This document shows, in pieces, positions 33,834 through 49,200 of a DNA stretch of 64,000 bases. The number at the start of each line of letters is the position of its first letter. Within the stretch, counting starts at the first letter, position 1. The notes beneath the pieces are model-generated. The model made no database searches. It saw only the letters and a list, made by a program, of their open reading frames with translations, and was not told the DNA's origin. Source of the stretch: Halictus rubicundus (Eukaryota; Arthropoda; Insecta; Hymenoptera; Halictidae); NCBI RefSeq assembly GCF_050948215.1, contig NW_027488769.1, positions 351,715 to 415,714 on the forward strand, written 5' to 3'. A program made the translations under genes and the position numbers.

Positions 33834-36800
33834 CCTCTATCCTATCCTCTATCCTATCCTCTATCCTATCCTCTATCCTATCCTATCCTCTATTCTATCC
33901 TATCGTCAATCCTATCCTCTATCCTATCCTATCCTCTGTCCTATCCTATCCTCTATCCTATCCTATCCTATCTTCTATCCTATCCTATCTTCTGTCCTAT
34001 TCTACCCTCTATCCTATCAAATCCCCTATCCTATCCTCTATCCTATCCTATCGTCTATCCTATCCTATCGTCTATCCTGTCCTCTATCCTATCCTATCGT
34101 CTATCCTATCCTCTATCCTATCCTATCCTCTATCCTATCCTCTTTCCTATCCTATCCTCTATCCTATCAAATCCCCTATCCTATCCTCTATCCTATCCTA
34201 TCATCTATCCTCTATCCTATCCTCTATCCTATCCTATCCTCTATCCTATCCTATCTTCTGTCCTATCCTATCCTCTATCCTATCAAATCCCCTATCCTAT
34301 CCTCTATCCTATCCTATCCTCTATTCTATCCTATCGTCTATCCTATCCTCTATCCTATCCTATCCTCTATCCTATCCTCTCCTCTATCCTATCCTATCCT
34401 CTATCCTATCCTATCCTATCCTCTATCCTATCCTATCTTCTATCCTATCCTATTCTCTATCCTATCCTATCCTCTATCATATCCTCTATCCTATCCTCTA
34501 TCCTATCCTCTATCCTATCCTATCCTCTAATCTATCCTATCGTCTATCCTATCCTCTATCCTATCCTATCCTCTATCCTATCCTATCCTCTATCCTATCC
34601 TATCGTCTATCCTATCCTATCCTCTATCCTATCCTCTATCCTATCCTCTATCCTATCCTATCCTCTATCCTATCAAATCCCCTATCCTATCCTCTATCCT
34701 CTATCCTATCCTATCCTCTATCCTATCCTATCCTCTATCCTATCCTCTTTCCTATCCTATCCTCTATCCTATCAAATCCCCTATCCTATCCTCTATCCTA
34801 TCCTATCATCTATCCTCTATCCTATCCTCTATCCTATCCTATCCTCTATCCTATCCTATCTTCTGTCCTATCCTATCCTCTATCCTATCAAATCCCCTAT
34901 CCTATCCTCTATCCTATCCTATCCTCTATTCTATCCTATCGTCTATCCTATCCTATCCTCTATCCTATCCTCTCCTCTATCCTATCCTATCCTCTATCCT
35001 ATCCTATCCTCTATCCTATCCTATCCTATCCTCTATCCTATCCTCTATCCTATCCTCTATCCTATCCTATCCTCTAATCTATCCTATCGTCTATCCTATC
35101 CTCTATCCTATCCTATCCTCTATCCTATCCTATCCTCTATCCTATCCTATCGTCTATCCTATCCTATCCTCTATCCTATCCTCTATCCTATCCTCTATCC
35201 TATCCTATCCTCTATCCTATCAAATCCCCTATCCTATCCTCTATCCTCTATCCTATCCTATCCTCTATCCTATCCTATCCTCTATCCTATCCTATCCTCT
35301 ATCCTATCCTATCCTCTATCCTATCCTATCCTCTATCCTATCCTATCCTCTATCCTATCCTATCCTCTATCCTATCCTATCCTCTATCCTATCCTATCCT
35401 CTATCCTATCCTATCCTCTATCCTATCCTATCCTATCCTCTATCCTATCCTATCTTCTATCCTATCCTATCCTCTATCCTATCATATCCTCTATCCTATA
35501 ATATCCTCTATCCTATCATATCCTCTATCCTATCCTATCCTCTATCCTACCCTCTATCCTCTATCCTATCCTATCCTCTATCCTATCCTATCCTCTATCC
35601 TATCAAATCCCCTATCCTATCCTCTATCCTATCCTATCATCTATCCTCTATCCTATCCTATCATCTATCCTCTATCCTATCCTCTATCCTATCCTATCCT
35701 CTATCCTATCCTATCGTCTATCCTATCCTCTATCCTATCCTGTCGTCTATCCTATCCTCTATCCTATCCTATCCTCTATCCCATCCTATCCTCTATCCTA
35801 TCCTATCCTCTATCCTATCCCATCTTCTATCCTATCCTATCCTCTATCCTATCAAATCCCCTATCCTATCCTCTGTCCTATCCTATCCTCTATCCTCTAT
35901 CCTATCCTATCCTCTATCCTAACCTATTCTCTATCCTATCCTCTATCCTATCCTCTATCCTATCCTATCCTCTATCCTATCCTATCCTCTATCCTATCCT
36001 ATCCTCTATCCTATCCTGTCGTCTATCCTATCCTCTATCCTATCCTATCCTCTATCCTACCCTATCCTCTATCCTATCCTATCCTCTATCCTATCCTATC
36101 CTCTATCCTATCCTATCGTCTATCCTATCCTCTATCCTATCCTGTCGTCTATCCTATCCTCTATCAAATCCTATCCTCTATCCTATCCTATCCTCTATCC
36201 TATCCTATCCTCTATCCTATCCCATCTTCTATTCTATCCTATCCTCTGTCCTATCCTATCCTCTATCCTATCCTATCCTCTATCCTATCCCGTCGTCTAT
36301 CCTATCCTCTATCCTATCCTATCCTCTATCCTATCCTATCCTATCCTATCCTATCCTCTATCCTATCCTATCCTCTATCCTATCCCATCTTCTATCCTAT
36401 CCTATCCTCTATCCTATCAAATCCCCTATCCTATCCTCTGTCCTATCCTATCCTCTATCCTATCCTATCCTCTATCCTATCAAATCCCCTATCCTATCCT
36501 CTATCCTATCCTATCATCTATCCTCTATCCTATCCTCTATCCTATCCTATCCTCTATCCTATCCTATCTTCTGTCCTATCCTATCCTCTATCCTATCAAA
36601 TCCCCTATCCTATCCTCTATCCTATCCTATCCTCTATTCTATCCTATCGTCTATCCTATCCTCTATCCTATCCTATCCTCTATCCTATCCTCTCCTCTAT
36701 CCTATCCTATCCTCTATCCTATCCTATCCTATCCTCTATCCTATCCTATCTTCTATCCTATCCTATTCTCTATCCTATCCTATCCTCTATCATATCCTCT

Positions 36801-39800
36801 ATCCTATCCTCTATCCTATCCTCTATCCTATCCTATCCTCTAATCTATCCTATCGTCTATCCTATCCTCTATCCTATCCTATCCTCTATCCTATCCTATC
36901 CTCTACCCTATCCTATCGTCTATCCTATCCTATCCTCTATCCTATCCTCTATCCTATCCTCTATCCTATCCTATCCTCTATCCTATCAAATCCCCTATCC
37001 TATCCTCTATCCTCTATCCTATCCTATCCTCTATCCTATCCTATCCTCTATCCTATCCTATCCTCTATCCTATCCTATCCTCTATCCTATCCTATCTTCT
37101 ATCCTATCCTATCCTCTATCCTATCATATCCTCTATCCTATAATATCCTCTATCCTATCCCATCTTCTATCCTATCCTATCCTCTATCCTATCAAATCCC
37201 CTATCCTATCCTCTGTCCTATCCTATCCTCTATCCTATCCTATCCTCTATCCTATCAAATCCCCTATCCTATCAAATCCCCTATCCTATCCTCTATCCTA
37301 TCCTATGCTCTATCCTATCCTATCCCCTATCATATCCTATAATCTATCCTATCCTATTCTCTATCCTATCCTATCCTCTATCATATCCTCTATCCTATCC
37401 TCTATCCTATCCTCTATCCTATCCTCTATCCTATCCTATCCTCTAATCTATCCTATCGTCTATCCTATCCTCTATCCTATCCTATCCTCTATCCTATCCT
37501 ATCCTCTATCCTATCCTATCCTCTATCCTATCCTATCCTCTATTCTATCCTATCCTATCCTCTATCCTATCCTATCTTCTATCCTATCCTATCCTCTATC
37601 CTATCATATCCTCTATCCTATAATATCCTCTATCCTATCATATCCTCTATCCTATCCTATCCTCTATCCTATCCTCTTTCCTCTATCCTATCCTATCCTC
37701 TATCCTATCCTATCCTCTATCCTATCAAATCCCCTATCCTATCCTCTATCCTATCCTATCATCTATCCTCTATCCTATCCTCTATCCTATCCTATCCTCT
37801 ATCCCATCCTATCCTCTATCCTATCCTATCCTCTATCCTATCCCATCTTCTATCCTATCCTATCCTCTATCCTATCAAATCCCCTATCCTATCCTCTGTC
37901 CTATCCTATCCTCTATCCTCTATCCTATCCTATCCTCTATCCTAACCTATTCTCTATCCTATCCTCTATCCTATCCTCTATCCTATCCTATCCTCTATCC
38001 TATCCTATCCTCTATCCTATCCTATCCTCTATCCTATCCTGTCGTCTATCCTATCCTCTATCCTATCCTATCCTCTATCCTATCCTATCCTCTATCCTAT
38101 CCTATCCTCTATCCTATCCTATCCTCTATCCTATCCTATCGTCTATCCTATCCTCTATCCTATCCTGTCGTCTATCCTATCCTCTATCAAATCCTATCCT
38201 CTATCCTATCCTATCCTCTATCCTATCCTATCCTCTATCCTATCCCATCTTCTATTCTATCCTATCCTCTGTCCTATCCTATCCTCTATCCTATCCTATC
38301 CTCTATCCTATCCCGTCGTCTATCCTATCCTCTATCCTATCCTATCCTCTATCCTATCCTATCCTATCCTATCCTATCCTCTATCCTATCCTATCCTCTA
38401 TCCTATCCCATCTTCTATCCTATCCTATCCTCTATCCTATCAAATCCCCTATCCTATCCTCTGTCCTATCCTATCCTCTATCCTATCCTATCCTCTATCC
38501 TATCAAATCCCCTATCCTATCAAATCCCCTATCCTATCCTCTATCCTATCCTATCCTCTATCCTATCCTATCCTCTATCCTATCCTATCGTCTATCCTAT
38601 CGTCTATCCTATCCTCTATCCTATCCTATCCTCTATCCTATCCTATTCTCTATCCTATCCTATCCTCTATCATATCCTCTATCCTATCCTCTATCCTATC
38701 CTCTATCCTATCCTATCCTCTAATCTATCCTATCCTCTATCCTATCCTATCCTCTATCCTATCCTATCCTCTATCCTATCCTATCCTATCCTCTATCCTA
38801 TCCTATCGTCTATCCTATCCTATCCCCTATCATATCCTATCCTCTATCCTATCCTATTCTCTATCCTATCCTATCCTCTATCCTATCCTCTATCCTATCC
38901 TCTATCCTATCCTCTATCCTATCCTATCCTCTATTCTATCCTATCGTCTATCCTATCCTCTATCCTATCCTATCCTCTGTCCTATCCTATCCTCTATCCT
39001 ATCCTATCCTATCTTCTATCCTATCCTATCTTCTGTCCTATTCTACCCTCTATCGTATCAAATCCCCTATCCTATCCTCTATCCTATCCTATCGTCTATC
39101 CTATCCTATCGTCTATCCTATCCTCTATCCTATCCTATCGTCTATCCTATCCTCTATCCTATCCTATCCTCTATCCTATCCTCTTTCCTATCCTATCCTC
39201 TATCCTATCAAATCCCCTATCCTATCCTCTATCCTATCCTATCATCTATCCTCTATCCTATCCTCTATCCTATCCTATCCTCTATCCTATCCTATCTTCT
39301 GTCCTATCCTATCCTCTATCCTATCAAATCCCCTATCCTATCCTCTATCCTATCCTATCCTCTATTCTATCCTATCGTCTATCCTATCCTCTATCCTATC
39401 CTATCCTCTATCCTATCCTCTCCTCTATCCTATCCTATCCTCTATCCTATCCTATCCTATCCTCTATCCTATCCTATCTTCTATCCTATCCTATTCTCTA
39501 TCCTATCCTATCCTCTATCATATCCTCTATCCTATCCTCTATCCTATCCTCTATCCTATCCTATCCTCTAATCTATCCTATCGTCTATCCTATCCTCTAT
39601 CCTATCCTATCCTCTATCCTATCCTATCCTCTATCCTATCCTATCCTATCCTCTATCCTATCCTATCGTCTATCCTATCCTATCCTCTATCCTATCCTAT
39701 CCTCTAGCCTATCCTATCCTCTATCCTATCCTATCCTCTATCCTATCCTATTCTCTATCCTATCCTATCGTCTATCCTATCCTCTATCCTATCCTGTCGT

Positions 39801-40044
39801 CTATCCTATCCTATCCTCTGTCCTATCCTATCCTCTATCCTTTCCTATCCTCTATCCTATCCTCTATCCTATCCTCTATCCTATCCTATCCTCTATCCTA
39901 TCAAATCCCCTATCCTATCCTCTATCCTCTATCCTATCCTATCCTCTATCCTCTATCCTCTATCCTATCCTATCCTCTATCCTATCCTATCCTCTATCCT
40001 ATCCTATCCTCTATCCTATCCTATCCTCTATCCTATCCTATCCT

Positions 40045-41730
40045 CTATCCTATCCTATCTTCTATCCTATCCTATCCTCTATCCTATCATATCCTCTATC
40101 CTATAATATCCTCTATCCTATCCCATCTTCTATCCTATCCTATCCTCTATCCTATCAAATCCCCTATCCTATCAAATCCCGTATCCTATCCTCTATCCTA
40201 TCCTATGCTCTATCCTATCCTATCCCCTATCATATCCTATAATCTATCCTATCCTATTCTCTATCCTATCCTATCCTCTATCATATCCTCTATCCTATCC
40301 TCTATCCTATCCTCTATCCTATCCTCTATCCTATCCTATCCTCTAATCTATCCTATCGTCTATCCTATCCTCTATCCTATCCTATCCTCTATCCTATCCT
40401 ATCCTCTATCCTATCCTATCCTCTATCCTATCCTATCCTCTATCCTATCCTATCCTATCCTCTATCCTATCCTATCTTCTATCCTATCCTATCCTCTATC
40501 CTATCATATCCTCTATCCTATAATATCCTCTATCCTATCATATCCTCTATCCTATCCTATCTTCTGTCCTATCCTATCCTCTATCCTATCAAATCCCCTA
40601 TCCTATCCTCTATCCTATCCTATCCTCTATCCTATCCTATCGTCTATCCTATCCTCTTTCCTATCCTATCCTCTATCCTATCAAATCCCCTATCCTATCC
40701 TCTATCCTATCCTATCATCTATCCTCTATCCTATCCTATCATCTATCCTCTATCCTATCCTCTATCCTATCCTATCCTCTATCCTATCCTATCGTCTATC
40801 CTATCCTCTATCCTATCCTGTCGTCTATCCTATCCTCTATCCTATCCTATCCTCTATCCCATCCTATCCTCTATCCTATCCTATCCTCTATCCTATCCTA
40901 TCTTCTATCCTATCCTATCCTCTATCCTATCATATCCTCTATCCTATAATATCCTCTATCCTATCCCATCTTCTATCCTATCCTATCCTCTATCCTATCA
41001 AATCCCCTATCCTATCAAATCCCGTATCCTATCCTCTATCCTATCCTATGCTCTATCCTATCCTATCCCCTATCATATCCTATAATCTATCCTATCCTAT
41101 TCTCTATCCTATCCTATCCTCTATCATATCCTCTATCCTATCCTCTATCCTATCCTCTATCCTATCCTCTATCCTATCCTATCCTCTAATCTATCCTATC
41201 GTCTATCCTATCCTCTATCCTATCCTATCCTCTATCCTATCCTATCCTCTATCCTATCCTATCCTCTATCCTATCCTATCCTCTATCCTATCCTATCCTA
41301 TCCTCTATCCTATCCTATCTTCTATCCTATCCTATCCTCTATCCTATCATATCCTCTATCCTATAATATCCTCTATCCTATCATATCCTCTATCCTATCC
41401 TATCTTCTGTCCTATCCTATCCTCTATCCTATCAAATCCCCTATCCTATCCTCTATCCTATCCTATCCTCTATCCTATCCTATCGTCTATCCTATCCTCT
41501 TTCCTATCCTATCCTCTATCCTATCAAATCCCCTATCCTATCCTCTATCCTATCCTATCATCTATCCTCTATCCTATCCTATCATCTATCCTCTATCCTA
41601 TCCTCTATCCTATCCTATCCTCTATCCTATCCTATCGTCTATCCTATCCTCTATCCTATCCTGTCGTCTATCCTATCCTCTATCCTATCCTATCCTCTAT
41701 CCCATCCTATCCTCTATCCTATCCTATCCT
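40045..41730 (+). repeat. 843-bp tandem duplication in the satellite
   Basis: The CTATGCTC marker occurs at 40205 and again at 41048. Both are preceded by the same rare variant CAAATCCCGTATCC and followed by the same order of variants for about 675 bp. Outside these edges the copies diverge. Boundaries are approximate. Confidence 0.75.
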
Positions 41731-44700
41731 CTATCCTATCCCATCTTCTATCCTATCCTATCCTCTATCCTATCAAATCCCCTATCCTATCCTCTGTCCT
41801 ATCCTATCCTCTATCCTCTATCCTATCCTATCCTCTATCCTATCAAATCCCCTATCCTATCCTCTATCCTCTATCCTATCCTATCCTCTATCCTCTATCC
41901 TCTATCCTATCCTATCCTCTATCCTATAATATCCTCTATCCTATCCCATCTTCTATCCTATCCTATCCTCTATCCTATCAAATCCCCTATCCTATCCTCT
42001 GTCCTATCCTATCCTCTATCCTATCCTATCCTCTATCCTATCAAATCCCCTATCCTATCAAATCCCCTATCCTATCCTCTATCCTATCCTATGCTCTATC
42101 CTATCCTATCCCCTATCATATCCTATAATCTATCCTATCCAATTCTCTATCCTATCCTATCCTCTATCATATCCTCTATCCTATCCTCTATCCTATCCTC
42201 TATCCTATCCTCTATCCTATCCTATCCTCTAATCTATCCTATCGTCTATCCTATCCTCTATCCTATCCTGTCGTCTATCCTATCCTCTATCCTATCCTAT
42301 CCTCTATCCCATCCTATCCTCTATCCTATCCTATCCTCTATCCTATCCCATCTTCTATCCTATCCTATCCTCTATCCTATCAAATCCCCTATCCTATCCT
42401 CTGTCCTATCCTATCCTCTATCCTCTATCCTATCCTATCCTCTATCCTAACCTATTCTCTATCCTATCCTCTATCCTATCCTCTATCCTATCCTATCCTC
42501 TATCCTATCCTATCCTCTATCCTATCCTATCCTCTATCAAATCCTATCCTCTATCCTATCCTATCCTCTATCCTATCCTATCCTCTATCCTATCCCATCT
42601 TCTATTCTATCCTATCCTCTGTCCTATCCTATCCTCTATCCTATCCTATCCTCTATCCTATCCCGTCGTCTATCCTATCCTCTATCCTATCCTATCCTCT
42701 ATCCTATCCTATCCTATCCTATCCTATCCTCTATCCTATCCTATCCTCTATCCTATCCCATCTTCTATCCTATCCTATCCTCTATCCTATCAAATCCCCT
42801 ATCCTATCCTCTGTCCTATCCTATCCTCTATCCTATCCTATCCTCTATCCTATCAAATCCCCTATCCTATCAAATCCCCTATCCTATCCTCTATCCTATC
42901 CTATCCTCTATCCTATCCTATCCTCTATCCTATCCTATCGTCTATCCTATCGTCTATCCTATCCTCTATCCTATCCTATCCTCTATCCTATCATATCCTC
43001 TATCCTATCCTATCCTATCCTCTATCCTATCCTATCTTCTATCCTATCCTATCCTCTATCCTATCATATCCTCTATCCTATAATATCCTCTATCCTATCA
43101 TATCCTCTATCCTATCCTACCTTCTGTCCTATCCTATCCTCTATCCTATCAAATCCCCTATCCTATCCTCTATCCTATCCTATCCTCTATCCTATCCTAT
43201 CGTCTATCCTATCCTCTTTCCTATCCTATCCTCTATCCTATCAAATCCCCTATCCTATCCTCTATCCTATCCTATCATCTATCCTCTATCCTATCCTCTA
43301 TCCTATCCTATCCTCTATCCTATCCTATCGTCTATACTATCCTCTATCCTATCCTGTCGTCTATCCTATCCTCTATCCTATCCTATCCTCTATCCCATCC
43401 TATCCTCTATCCTATCCTATGCTCTATCCTCTATCCTATCCTATCCTCTATCCTAACCTATTCTCTATCCTATCCTCTATCCTATCCTCTATCCTATCCT
43501 ATCCTCTATGCTATCCTATCCTCTGTCCTATCCTATCCTCTATCCTATCCTGTCGTCTATCCTATCCTCTATCCTATCCTATCCTCTATCCTATCCTATC
43601 GTCTATGATATCCTATCCACTATCCTATCCTATCCTCTATCCTATCCTATCCTCTATCCTATCCTATCCTCTATCCTATCCTATCCTCTATCCTATCCTA
43701 TCCTCTATCCTATCCTATCCTCTATCCTATCCTATCCTCTATCCTATCCTATCCTCTATCCTATCCTATCCTCTATCCTATCCTATCCTCTATCCTATCC
43801 TATCCTCTATCCTATCCTATCGTCTATCCTATCCTCTATCCTATCCTGTCGTCTATCCTATCCTCTATCCTATCCTATCCTCTATCCTCTCCTATCCTCT
43901 ATCCTATCCCATCTTCTATCCTATCCTATCCTCTGTCCTATCCTATCCTCTATCCTATCAAATCCCCTATCCTATCCTCTATCCTCTATCCTATCCTATC
44001 CTCTATCCCATCCTATCCTCTATCCTATCCTATCCTCTATCCTATCCTATCCTCTATCCTATCCTATCCTCTATCCTAACCTATTCTCTATCCTATCCTC
44101 TATCCTATCCTGTATCCTATCCTATCCTCTATCCTATCCTATCCTCTACCCTATCCTATCCTCTATCCTATCCTGTCGTCTATCCTATCCTGTATCCTAT
44201 CCTATCCTCTATCCTATCCTATCGTCTATCCTATCCTATCCTCTATCCTATCCTATCCTCTATCCTATCCTATCCTCTATCCTATCCTATCCTCTATCCT
44301 ATCCTATCCTCTATCCTATCCTATCCTCTATCCTATCCTGTCGTCTATCCTATCCTCTATCCTATCCTATCCTCTATCCTATCCTATCCTCTATCCTATC
44401 CCATCTTCTATCCTATCCTATCCTCTATCCTATCAAATCCCCTATCCTATCCTCTGTCCTATCCTATCCTCTATCCTATCCTATCCTCTATCCTATCAAA
44501 TCCCCTATCCTATCCTCTATCCTATCAAATCCCCTATCCTATCCTCTATCCTATCCTATCCTCTATCCTATCCTATGCTCTATCCTATCCTATCCCCTAT
44601 CATATCCTATCCTCTATCCTATCCTATTCTCTATCCTATCCTATCCTCTATCCTATCCTCTATCCTATCCTATCCTCTATTCTATTATATCGTCTATCCT

Positions 44701-45490
44701 ATCCTCTATCCTATCCTATCCTCTATCCTATCCTATCCTATCCTCTATCCTATCCTATCTTCTATCCTATCCTATCCTCTATCCTATCATATCCTCTATC
44801 CTATAATATCCTCTATCCTATCCCATCTTCTATCCTATCCTATCCTCTATCCTATCAAATCCCCTATCCTATCCTCTGTCCTATCCTATCCTCTATCCTA
44901 TCCTATCCTCTATCCTATCCTATCGTCTATCCTATCCTCTATCCTATCCTATGCTCTATCCTATCCTATCCCCTATCATATCCTATCCTCTATCCTATCC
45001 TATTCTCTATCCTATCCTATCCTCTATCATATCCTCTATCCTATCCTCTATCCTATCCTCTATCCTATCCTCTATCCTATCCTCTATCCTATCCTATCCT
45101 CTAATCTATCCTATCGTCTATCCTATCCTCTATCCTATCCTATCCTCTATCCTATCCTATCCTCTATCCTATCCTATCCTCTATCCTATCCTATCCTCTA
45201 TCCTATCCTATCCTCTATCCTATCCTATCCTATCCTCTATCCTATCCTATCTTCTATCCTATCCTATCCTGTATCCTATCATATCCTCTATCCTGTAATA
45301 TCCTCTATCCTATCACATCCTCTATCCTATCCTATCTTCTGTCCTATCCTATCCTCTATCCTATCAAATCCCCTATCCTATCTTCTATCCTATCCTATCC
45401 TCTATCCTATCCTATCGTCTATCCTATCCTCTTTCCTATCCTATCCTCTATCCTATCAAATCCCCTATCCTATCCTCTATCCTATCCTAT
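41170..45490 (+). repeat. 5084-bp-spaced segmental duplication, copy 1
   Basis: Markers recur at exactly 5084 bp across the segment: CTAAT at 41186, CTCTTT at 41497, CTGTCG at 41661, CTATGCTC at 42091, 44575 and 44951. Frames of 561, 432 and 115 codons in this copy are the same, as far as I can read them, in copy 2. The exact spacing over more than 4 kb without net indels suggests a recent event. Homology continues with small indels to about 45660. Confidence 0.85.
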
Positions 45491-46253
45491 CATCTATCCT
45501 CTATCCTATCCTATCATCTATCCTCTATCCTATCCTCTATCCTATCCTATCCTCTATCCTATCCTATCGTCTATCCTATCCTCTATCCTATCCTGTCGTC
45601 TATCCTATCCTCTATCCTATCCTATCCTCTATCCCATCCTATCCTCTATCCTATCCTATCCTCTATCCTATCCCATCTTCTATCCTATCCTATCCTCTAT
45701 CCTATCAAATCCCCTATCCTATCCTCTGTCCTATCCTATCCTCTATCCTCTATCCTATCCTATCCTCTATCCTATCAAATCCCCTATCCTATCCTCTATC
45801 CTCTATCCTATCCTATCCTCTATCCTCTATCCTCTATCCTATCCTATCCTCTATCCTATAATATCCTCTATCCTATCCCATCTTCTATCCTATCCTATCC
45901 TCTATCCTATCAAATCCCCTATCCTATCCTCTGTCCTATCCTATCCTCTATCCTATCCTATCCTCTATCCTATCAAATCCCCTATCCTATCAAATCCCCT
46001 ATCCTATCCTCTATCCTATCCTATGCTCTATCCTATCCTATCCCCTATCATATCCTATAATCTATCCTATCCAATTCTCTATCCTATCCTATCCTCTATC
46101 ATATCCTCTATCCTATCCTCTATCCTATCCTCTATCCTATCCTCTATCCTATCCTATCCTCTAATCTATCCTATCGTCTATCCTATCCTCTATCCTATCC
46201 TGTCGTCTATCCTATCCTCTATCCTATCCTATCCTCTATCCCATCCTATCCTC

Positions 46254-49200
46254 TATCCTATCCTATCCTCTAATCTATCCTATCGTCTATCCTATCCTCT
46301 ATCCTATCCTATCCTCTATCCTATCCTATCCTCTATCCTATCCTATCCTCTATCCTATCCTATCCTCTATCCTATCCTATCCTATCCTCTATCCTATCCT
46401 ATCTTCTATCCTATCCTATCCTCTATCCTATCATATCCTCTATCCTATAATATCCTCTATCCTATCATATCCTCTATCCTATCCTATCTTCTGTCCTATC
46501 CTATCCTCTATCCTATCAAATCCCCTATCCTATCCTCTATCCTATCCTATCCTCTATCCTATCCTATCGTCTATCCTATCCTCTTTCCTATCCTATCCTC
46601 TATCCTATCAAATCCCCTATCCTATCCTCTATCCTATCCTATCATCTATCCTCTATCCTATCCTATCATCTATCCTCTATCCTATCCTCTATCCTATCCT
46701 ATCCTCTATCCTATCCTATCGTCTATCCTATCCTCTATCCTATCCTGTCGTCTATCCTATCCTCTATCCTATCCTATCCTCTATCCCATCCTATCCTCTA
46801 TCCTATCCTATCCTCTATCCTATCCCATCTTCTATCCTATCCTATCCTCTATCCTATCAAATCCCCTATCCTATCCTCTGTCCTATCCTATCCTCTATCC
46901 TCTATCCTATCCTATCCTCTATCCTATCAAATCCCCTATCCTATCCTCTATCCTCTATCCTATCCTATCCTCTATCCTCTATCCTCTATCCTATCCTATC
47001 CTCTATCCTATAATATCCTCTATCCTATCCCATCTTCTATCCTATCCTATCCTCTATCCTATCAAATCCCCTATCCTATCCTCTGTCCTATCCTATCCTC
47101 TATCCTATCCTATCCTCTATCCTATCAAATCCCCTATCCTATCAAATCCCCTATCCTATCCTCTATCCTATCCTATGCTCTATCCTATCCTATCCCCTAT
47201 CATATCCTATAATCTATCCTATCCAATTCTCTATCCTATCCTATCCTCTATCATATCCTCTATCCTATCCTCTATCCTATCCTCTATCCTATCCTCTATC
47301 CTATCCTATCCTCTAATCTATCCTATCGTCTATCCTATCCTCTATCCTATCCTGTCGTCTATCCTATCCTCTATCCTATCCTATCCTCTATCCCATCCTA
47401 TCCTCTATCCTATCCTATCCTCTATCCTATCCCATCTTCTATCCTATCCTATCCTCTATCCTATCAAATCCCCTATCCTATCCTCTGTCCTATCCTATCC
47501 TCTATCCTCTATCCTATCCTATCCTCTATCCTAACCTATTCTCTATCCTATCCTCTATCCTATCCTCTATCCTATCCTATCCTCTATCCTATCCTATCCT
47601 CTATCCTATCCTATCCTCTATCAAATCCTATCCTCTATCCTATCCTATCCTCTATCCTATCCTATCCTCTATCCTATCCCATCTTCTATTCTATCCTATC
47701 CTCTGTCCTATCCTATCCTCTATCCTATCCTATCCTCTATCCTATCCCGTCGTCTATCCTATCCTCTATCCTATCCTATCCTCTATCCTATCCTATCCTA
47801 TCCTATCCTATCCTCTATCCTATCCTATCCTCTATCCTATCCCATCTTCTATCCTATCCTATCCTCTATCCTATCAAATCCCCTATCCTATCCTCTGTCC
47901 TATCCTATCCTCTATCCTATCCTATCCTCTATCCTATCAAATCCCCTATCCTATCAAATCCCCTATCCTATCCTCTATCCTATCCTATCCTCTATCCTAT
48001 CCTATCCTCTATCCTATCCTATCGTCTATCCTATCGTCTATCCTATCCTCTATCCTATCCTATCCTCTATCCTATCATATCCTCTATCCTATCCTATCCT
48101 ATCCTCTATCCTATCCTATCTTCTATCCTATCCTATCCTCTATCCTATCATATCCTCTATCCTATAATATCCTCTATCCTATCATATCCTCTATCCTATC
48201 CTACCTTCTGTCCTATCCTATCCTCTATCCTATCAAATCCCCTATCCTATCCTCTATCCTATCCTATCCTCTATCCTATCCTATCGTCTATCCTATCCTC
48301 TTTCCTATCCTATCCTCTATCCTATCAAATCCCCTATCCTATCCTCTATCCTATCCTATCATCTATCCTCTATCCTATCCTCTATCCTATCCTATCCTCT
48401 ATCCTATCCTATCGTCTATACTATCCTCTATCCTATCCTGTCGTCTATCCTATCCTCTATCCTATCCTATCCTCTATCCCATCCTATCCTCTATCCTATC
48501 CTATGCTCTATCCTCTATCCTATCCTATCCTCTATCCTAACCTATTCTCTATCCTATCCTCTATCCTATCCTCTATCCTATCCTATCCTCTATGCTATCC
48601 TATCCTCTGTCCTATCCTATCCTCTATCCTATCCTGTCGTCTATCCTATCCTCTATCCTATCCTATCCTCTATCCTATCCTATCGTCTATGATATCCTAT
48701 CCACTATCCTATCCTATCCTCTATCCTATCCTATCCTCTATCCTATCCTATCCTCTATCCTATCCTATCCTCTATCCTATCCTATCCTCTATCCTATCCT
48801 ATCCTCTATCCTATCCTATCCTCTATCCTATCCTATCCTCTATCCTATCCTATCCTCTATCCTATCCTATCCTCTATCCTATCCTATCCTCTATCCTATC
48901 CTATCGTCTATCCTATCCTCTATCCTATCCTGTCGTCTATCCTATCCTCTATCCTATCCTATCCTCTATCCTCTCCTATCCTCTATCCTATCCCATCTTC
49001 TATCCTATCCTATCCTCTGTCCTATCCTATCCTCTATCCTATCAAATCCCCTATCCTATCCTCTATCCTCTATCCTATCCTATCCTCTATCCCATCCTAT
49101 CCTCTATCCTATCCTATCCTCTATCCTATCCTATCCTCTATCCTATCCTATCCTCTATCCTAACCTATTCTCTATCCTATCCTCTATCCTATCCTGTATC

